From Epiperipatus broadwayi (taxonomy: Eukaryota > Onychophora > Udeonychophora > Euonychophora > Peripatidae): a stretch of 64,000 nt of DNA. The notes under the pieces were generated by a model. The model saw only the letters and a program-made list of their open reading frames with translations. It had not been told where the DNA came from and did no database searches. The position numbers were made by a program, and so were the translations under genes. The DNA is taken from NCBI GenBank assembly GCA_028023455.1, contig JAQFVV010000279.1, positions 620,001-684,000 of the forward strand, in the 5' to 3' direction. Shown here one piece after another: positions 50,009 to 64,000 of the stretch. Every line of letters starts with the position of its first letter. Position 1 is the first letter of the stretch.

Positions 50009-51767
50009 TTCTGAAAATGCTAAAAGACACAGAAATTTTTAGAATACACCTATATATAATTGCAAACCTACTTCTGAACAGAGAAATCCATATAACTTAA
50101 ATGGAAAAAACTCACAATCTTTCACACCTACCAAATCTATATCCCAAGGATCCCCTCTTAGTTCACTTTTGTTTATATTTTACATCAATCCCCTTATTAA
50201 AAGCATACAAAATGCATTCACTGGGATCGAGATTCCAGACACAACACAGAACACTACTTGCATTGCCTATATGGATGATGTTACCATATTCCTAACATCA
50301 AAAAAACAAATACTGCAACACCAAAAGATATTGCAAAAATATTCACAAAAATATGAATTAACATTTAATCCAGCAAAAAACACAGCCTGGTCATTATACA
50401 CTGGTAAACCATGTACATCAATTTACAAATAAAAACCAAACTCTTACCTTGGGTTCCCATTTCATATGGGAATTACAGGAATGAGATGCTATATCCAAAA
50501 TAAATTTAAAGAAGAAGCCACAAAACAATAAACTCATTGGCTAAGGCATATATTTCACTATATTCCATAGTACAGTTAGTTAACCAGCTAATGACAACCA
50601 AAATAACATACTATGTACCGGTTATTTCATTCTCAAATGTGTTCATTTCAAAAATTAAAACCATATATAATAAACTACTTTTGGCCAGAAAACCAGTAGC
50701 AATTTCCACAAAAAAAACTTAGCCAACCCCTAATAAAAATGGACTTGGCTTGCACAACATCAATATTTTTCATCTACAGAAGTTAAGGAATTCAATAATT
50801 ACAATACTTGCCAAATACCCAAAAAATAACCACTTTCTAGAAGTTACTCCAATAGATAGACCGACTCCAAAAGGTTCTTTTTTTACTAACATTATATACC
50901 AATGCAAAACCACAGACAAGATTTCAGAACAGTATTTGCATAAGTATTCATACTGGGATATTTATGGTTTAATAAACAGAGAAGCAGATACTAATGTTAT
51001 ACAATCTATGCTAGGAAATAACAACAAGAGACTAATCAAGGAATATAAAAAATGGGCTCTAGAGCCCAAATACTTTGATTTTATCATAAAAATCAATCTC
51101 ATTGCCTTGCCAACACCCACTTTCTTTATCATAAAATAATGTACACATCTATTGACCCCTTCTATGGACTCTGCCATCAAGCAGAAGAGACACTGGACCA
51201 CTTTATTTATCAATGTGTAGCACTTAACCAAATACAACAGATGATGTGTAACAACTACAGAAAACTGGTTACAATCATTAATCACATAATGGCTGTGTTT
51301 CAGGGAAGATCAATATCTAGAATTAGGGCAGCCACATTTGTTCTATATGTGTACTGGTGCACCCAATGTATTTTCTTAATTGGCAATAACACCCAGCTAC
51401 ATTTAGCAACAAACTGCTACACATTTAAAATAGAGATAAAATAATAACCAATCCCCACTTATATGCAGCAACATGGTCATTGTTAAAACAACCATCAATG
51501 TTGTGAATGCTGCAAAGAAAACTATCATATAACTAATATTCAAAGTGACATGTGGACAAAACTAAATAAGCTCATCAAACTTTAGAACTCTGATTATTTT
51601 TGCCTTTTTATTTTTTTTATATTGTTATAGTCCATTAACCACAAAGTGTAACCACTAAATTCATTTATATATGTTTACCATAATATTATTCATTGTATGC
51701 TAAATTTGAAATTTACTAGATGTAAATTTGTATAAACAATTGAGATCAATAAAGCCTTTGTTGAAAC
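49398..51767 (+). pseudogene. Decayed non-LTR retrotransposon reverse transcriptase
   Basis: Plus strand, broken by stops, frame changes and an (AT)n insertion at 49925-50005. Readable pieces in order: PPITDLRPISM and MEKIIKDEIEP (finger region), LDIGAAFDSV (motif A, catalytic Asp present), SQGSPLSSLLFIFYI (motif B), CIAYMDDVTIF (motif C, YMDD), GLHNINIFHLQKL in the thumb/downstream region, and CHQAEETLDHFIYQC, a Cys/His segment typical of non-LTR C-termini. It ends with AATAAAG and a (TAA)n tail. 5'-truncated, with no apurinic endonuclease seen. Clade not assigned. Confidence 0.85.
49925..50005. repeat. (AT)n tract inside RT remnant
   Basis: AT repeat expanded within the RT-coding remnant between motifs A and B, separating them and destroying the frame. 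Confidence 0.9.
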
Positions 51768-57187
<5,420 letters not shown>

Positions 57188-57189
57188 GG

Positions 57190-57340
57190 GGTTAGATTGT
57201 ATGTTATTTTTGATTGCTTACCAACATTTCACCAAAAGTGTCCACCATTGCCAAGATTAAATTTTCAAGGCCTTGACAATGGTGGATACTATATTGTTAA
57301 AATATTGGGATGTAATCAAAAATAAGACATGATTAAATCC
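57190..57340. repeat. Imperfect foldback inverted repeat
   Basis: Arms of about 65-70 bp. Left arm has TTTTTGATTGC, CCAACATTT and GTCCACCATTGCCAAG; right arm has CTTGACAATGGTGGATAC, AAATATTGGG and GTAATCAAAAATAA. The loop is about 15 bp. No ORF; a MITE or foldback element is likely. It sits 18 bp before an (AC)n(AT)n tract. Confidence 0.75.
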
Positions 57341-57352
57341 AAAAGGTACTTT

Positions 57353-59472
<2,120 letters not shown>

Positions 59473-59607
59473 AGGTCTAAATAGTTTTTTTTTCATATGT
59501 TATCACATCGACCATGACGCGAACCCACACCCATCTGCAACCAACTACTTGCTTGCAAAGCAGGTGCGATAACCTCTCGGCTAACAATGCTTGACAGGTC
59601 TAAATAG
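59473..59607 (-). mobile_element. Complete short tRNA-derived SINE with 12-bp target duplication
   Basis: Insert 59485-59595 (111 bp) between exact copies of AGGTCTAAATAG. On the minus strand: A box TTAGCCGAGAGG, an anticodon-arm-like CCTGCTTTGCAAGCAAG, a long variable-arm-like stretch (class II, Leu/Ser type), B box GGTTCGCGTC, a short tail ATGTGATAACATATG and an A9 tail. Poly(A) plus direct repeats are the marks of LINE-mediated retroposition. The tRNA fold is imperfect, so it is not expected to be a working tRNA. Confidence 0.85.
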
Positions 59608-59921
59608 GCTTTGAAAGTCAATTTCTTAACAAATTTTAAATTAAAAGAAAATTTAAGTCTTGTAATTGTTATAGTAAAGTTGATAGGGTTTTAAAACTTT
59701 GTTAAGATGAAGTTAAATGGTATAAAATATTTGAAAGTTATATTAAAATGCTAAAATTATAAAGCAAAAATTAAATATTATAATTTTCTATGGTTGGTAG
59801 AACCGGCCATAGTAATAATAATGAAAATAATGTATATTAAAAGTCTTATAAACCAAGATGTTGAAAACTATTTTTTAAATAATTGTTAAAAATGAAATAA
59901 GTTATTAAATGTATTTTAATA
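59608..59921. other. AT-rich stretch, nothing recognised
   Basis: No signal seen between the SINE and the foldback repeat. Confidence 0.5.
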
Positions 59922-60172
59922 TTTAAACAGCATTAAACTGTTGCATGTGTGCTTTGGATTTTAAGTATAAAATGAATGAATACTAACACTTCAAACACAT
60001 GATAAAGTCTTTGGAAAAGATAGATTCGCCCATACAAAAGTGTTTGGGTTTGAAAAGATAGATGGTCATTCTATCTTTTCCAAAGACTTTATCATGTGTT
60101 TGAAGTGTTAGTATTCATTCATTTTATAGTTAAAATCCAAAGCGCAAGTGCAACAGTTTAATGCTGTTTAAA
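59922..60172. repeat. Foldback element: 102-bp inverted repeats
   Basis: Left arm TTTAAACAGC...AAAAGATAG (59922-60023) and right arm CTATCTTTT...GCTGTTTAAA (60071-60172) are about 95 percent complementary, around a 47-bp spacer. The mismatches cluster near GTGTGCTTTGG. No ORF and no clear target duplication. MITE or foldback element. Confidence 0.85.
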
Positions 60173-61565
60173 TAATACAATTTATAAAAAAAAAAAACAT
60201 TGTGCTATATAAAATAATTGACTTATTTAAATGTATTTTAATAAAACTAGATTTAAATTTATATTATAATTGTTTAATAAAAGTTTTGTATTTTGTGGTA
60301 TATATAAGTGTATTCAATTTTATTTATTGTTTAAATAATACCAAAATTTATTATTTCAAATTTTATTATTATTTTATTATTTTTATAATATAATATTTTG
60401 TAGTTAAATATTTAATTATTCCTATTTTCAGACAGTGAATATTAAAAAAAGTGCAACATTTCTGTCTGGTATTATGGTTATGTGACTAGCAATACACATA
60501 TTTTGTACTTGCAAAACTTTTAAAGAAAGTTTCCAAATTACTTTTAGAATAGTTTTAAAAAATTGAAGACATTTGAATATCATAAAAATCAATATAGGAG
60601 ATTATTTAATTAATTGTCATTAAAATAGTTATAATTAATAAAGATAAACTAAAAAAAAGATACATTAAAATTAAGTATTAGATAATTGATAAAGAATTAT
60701 TTAAAATGTGTTATTTTAAAGTGATTAATTTGTTTAGGTATAATTATAAAATTAATTTACAATTAAATATTATCATTATATTAATAGCATAAATGATAAC
60801 TCATGATTTTGTTGCTAAATTTTAAAAGTATGAAATTGACAATTATGTAAAATTAGTATATAAGCTGAGAGTCAAGTAACCAATCATAATGTAAGTTAGA
60901 GCTGGTATATGAATCAATACTCTCACTTTTACTTCTATTTCTATTTTTTTTATTTCTTTATTGTTTTGAAATAATATCTAGAATATTATTATAAGCCAGT
61001 AATATATTGTTTAAATAGTCAATTAGTTTACATTTTTAAAAAAAATATTTATTTTGAAAAAAGTTTCAAGGATTATAAAATGTATTAATTTAAAATAATT
61101 ATTTTCCCCTAAAATCAACTAGTTTCCTACTAGTTTTTTTTTTTTTCTCTTTTAAATCTTAAGTCAAGTTCATAGTAATTTATGGAGCATATACCTGAAT
61201 TAATGTGTGCAGTTACATTAGCGACGGAGAAACAAATGACAGTGGAAAGTATATATTTTTCTTGTGATACTTAAAAATTGTTATAATTATTTGTATAAGA
61301 TGCTTTGGATTTTATGTGGATATTATTTGGAAATATCGTTCAGATAATTAACATGTTTGTGTATAAAATTTTAAGAACTTTTAATAATATTATTCGGATA
61401 ATAAAATTACCTGGAAAAGACTGAAACTGAATGTTTTTTTAAAGTTATGGAAATACTTTTTGTGTTTTCAATTTCATTCTCATAGTTTAGTAATTAAGCT
61501 GAGATAAAAGGTGGTTGCTAGAGGGTTGTATTAGATCCTAAGATCTAGATGCAGTGCTCTCAGAT
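60173..61565. other. Unassigned AT-rich region
   Basis: Homopolymer runs and short frames only. No feature I can support. Confidence 0.5.
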
Positions 61566-61620
61566 CCAAAGCTCCTCATTGATGAAGGCCACAAGCCAGA
61601 AACTAGTCTGGGGATATTGG
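61566..61620 (+). ncRNA. Hammerhead ribozyme relic (C3 to U)
   Basis: 5' to 3': outer CCAA, loop AGC, stem I TCCTCA, core TTGATGA (C3 changed to U), stem II GGC-CACAA-GCC flanked by an A-A position, GAAAC, loop TA, cleavage triplet GTC, stem I TGGGGA (one G-U pair), loop TA, outer TTGG. All helices form, but C3 pairs with G8 in active hammerheads, so cleavage is probably lost or weak. Surrounding 61500-61730 is less AT-rich and may be the rest of the host element; no repeat of it was found in the window. Confidence 0.68.
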
Positions 61621-64000
61621 ATGAGTAGGCATTAGATAGGGATTTTATGCACAAGCCTTCTGGCATCCATTGATTACTCTGTTTAGCACAGGTGGCAATA
61701 CTGTATGGAGAGTTTTGCTCTGTTTATGAAAATATAGTATAAAAATATATATATCGTTCTTTTATTTATACTATTGACTGTATATATTTTTAAAAAAAAT
61801 TACAGCAGCGTGAAAAAATATTTATTTAAAAGTTATTTAAACTTTGTGGAAAAATGATGAAATTTTAAAAAATGTTATGATTGATATAAATTACTTTATC
61901 AAGTTATTGTCAAGTTATGTGAATATTTTGATATGATAAAAATTTGTTCTTTTAATTATACATAAAGAAAAAGGAAATTAAATGGATAGTAAAAATAAAT
62001 ATTATCAGGACTACATAAGTAATATATAGAATATTTAAATATGAAGTTATTTATTACTATATATCTGCATTATAAGAATATTTGGGGGAGGGGGTAGAAA
62101 AATGTTTATTTTCTGCTAATGTGCAAACTGATTTTGAATGACCCTTGATAATGCATCTGTAAGTCAATGGAATTCACATAAACATAAACATTGGAACTTA
62201 CCTATAGCAAATATTTTTAAAAAGTGATATCACATTTATAATTTATCATGTGACAGCAGTAGATAAAAGACTATATTTAAAAGACTTTCAAGAACAAGAT
62301 GGACAGTAGTTTTTTTAAGATTTACTGTGATTTGAGGAGTCGACAAGTGGAGTTATTTTTCTTTTTTTTTTAATTGTTATGTGTGCAATGAAAAGTGAGA
62401 GCTCAGTACTAGAAAAACTTTCAGACAATTTTTGTCATGTAGCAACGGTTTTAATTTGATGCATTTATGTGTAATGAATGATTATTAGTTGAACTTTATT
62501 GAAGGTCATACATGAATTGCAACTATATAAATGTAGTTTTATTTATTATGTTGTATATACTAACTTTAGTATTAAAATTTATTGTATAGTATAGGAAAGG
62601 TTATATTTTTTAAAAATATTTTTTTATTATTATACTAACAACATTAACATTTTTTTAAAAAGTGTTTTAATTATTTAAAAGTTTTTGCTAACATTTTAAA
62701 GTATCATCGTTGTTGTATTGAATGGCTGATATCTTTGATTAATAGGTTTTATGCTGATTTTAATAAGAATACATCTAAAATACTGATTTACAAATTGTAA
62801 AGTCACAAGGTAATTTAAAATTATTTAATTATCATATGATGTACATTTTTTTTCTTTTTTTTTTTAGAGTTGCTTGAAATATTTTTGAAATATTGCATTT
62901 ATCATACTTAAGTGTGAACATGAGTATGCATGTCTTAATTGCACATGTAAATTTTTATTATTAGACTGATATATAAGCTATGATTTTTTTTTAGAAAAAA
63001 AAGATATGCATACATTTTTTTTTCTTTCTCATATTACAAAGTTTAATGTCATGCAATGATGCTCATAATTTTTCATGATTCTTTTGCTGAATGAACTATA
63101 CACTATTTTTTTAAATATTTCAATATTGACTTCAATATTTTAAAATAAAGGTCATTTGTATTTATGTTTGCTAAGTTTTAAGTGGATAAAACTTTTTTCT
63201 TATATTAGTTCTGGATTGATAATATCATATGTTAAATTTGTTTGTTATTAAAAGTAATGTTAGTTATTTTGCAATGCAGATTGTTAGATTTATTTTGGAG
63301 TTTTAATCGATAGTGACAGTGAAGTAGATAATGAAACCTAAAGATGCTTTATATGTAGAATAGGTTAAGAAGATAGAAAAATAGTCTATATTTGATTTTA
63401 GTAGTTTTATGCAAGTACAGTTAATGTTGTCCTGTATCTTGTATGTATTTTCTGTGGGAAGTGTTTGATATTTTATATTTTGAAATGATCTGTAAAAGTT
63501 GAATAGATAGCCCACACATTATTTTTGAATGTATTGGCAAAAGACATACCTATTCTTTCACCCTGTTTCCATGTGGATTATTAAATGTATTTTATACTAT
63601 TGAGTCTTTACTCTAGTTATTCCTTCATGTCCTGTGCATCATACTGCTATCTTAATTTCAATAGTTATTACATTGTCTAGTATAGTATTTTATGAGAGAA
63701 CATTAATAAATAATTTTGGATTTATGTAATATTTTCAAAAGTAAGTAAGATAGCTCATTCTTGTTTGGATTAAGTTGAAATACAGGTGAAATTGAATGAA
63801 AATACTGATAGTAAAGTAATTAAGAATCATAGTTTTCTTTTCATATATTTATTAAACTAATTTGATGATAAAAGAAATTACAACTATTCATGATATTTTT
63901 AAATATTTTTGATATTTTGATTTTTCACAAATAGATGCATATTTTAAAAAAAATTAAACATCAAAATAAATAACACAAAGTGTGAATGAATGCTTATATT
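61621..64000. other. Unassigned AT-rich region
   Basis: T- and A-tracts, no coding motif or repeat recognised up to the window end. Confidence 0.5.

Noticed and set aside
59485-59595. A functional tRNA gene
   Set aside because: Poly(A) tail, target duplications and an imperfect T arm and acceptor stem show a retroposed copy.

Overview
The window is AT-rich eukaryotic DNA. It is full of (AT)n and (TAA)n microsatellites and has no recognisable host protein gene. Almost everything that can be identified is a mobile element: two nested LTR retrotransposons, a Penelope-like (PLE) endonuclease remnant, two non-LTR reverse transcriptase remnants, a hAT-type MITE, tRNA-derived SINEs, and a set of small elements carrying hammerhead ribozymes. 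The element types point to an invertebrate animal. Arthropod and mollusc/other lophotrochozoan cannot be separated without a database search.

The most interesting system is a group of retrozyme-like elements, meaning non-autonomous elements whose unit ends in a self-cleaving type I hammerhead ribozyme (HHR). Two related families (units of about 417 bp and 399 bp) form arrays at 1.1-3.7 kb and 40.3-41.9 kb. Each array is one inverted unit followed by several direct units, bounded by (AT)n, and the termini are homologous between the two arrays. A deleted mini-copy with the same termini lies at 48.55 kb. Three further HHRs, different in sequence, lie at 28.6 kb (a 369-bp monomer with a repeated 5' end), 34.4 kb (inside a 447-bp segment between 20-bp direct repeats) and 61.6 kb (core C3 changed to U). 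In each, stem I, an internal loop, an outer helix, the CUGANGA core, stem II, GAAA, stem III and a NUH cleavage site can be read directly. A palindromic pair of PLE GIY-YIG endonuclease remnants at 36 kb shows that a plausible partner retroelement is or was present.

Layout: 0-3.7 kb, old SINE-like remnant and 417-bp HHR array. 3.7-22.3 kb, an outer minus-strand LTR element with long LTRs (3181 and 2346 bp) and only a coiled-coil gag-like ORF, interrupted by a complete minus-strand Ty3/gypsy element (7543-17401) with open gag and pol. 22.4-28.5 kb, mostly unassigned, with a decayed retroelement at 25.2-26.6 kb. 28.5-42 kb, the HHR monomers, PLE remnant and 399-bp HHR array. 42.4-43 kb, hAT MITE with 8-bp target duplication. 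49.2-53.6 kb, two decayed non-LTR elements meeting tail to tail at a (TAA)n tract. 57-60.2 kb, two foldback inverted repeats and a complete short SINE with 12-bp target duplication. The rest is unassigned AT-rich DNA.

The inner gypsy element could be autonomous: protease, RT, RNase H and integrase active-site residues are all present and the LTRs are nearly identical apart from one indel. The outer element, the retrozymes, the SINEs and the MITE would need machinery supplied in trans. All family assignments come from reading motifs; no search or folding program was run.
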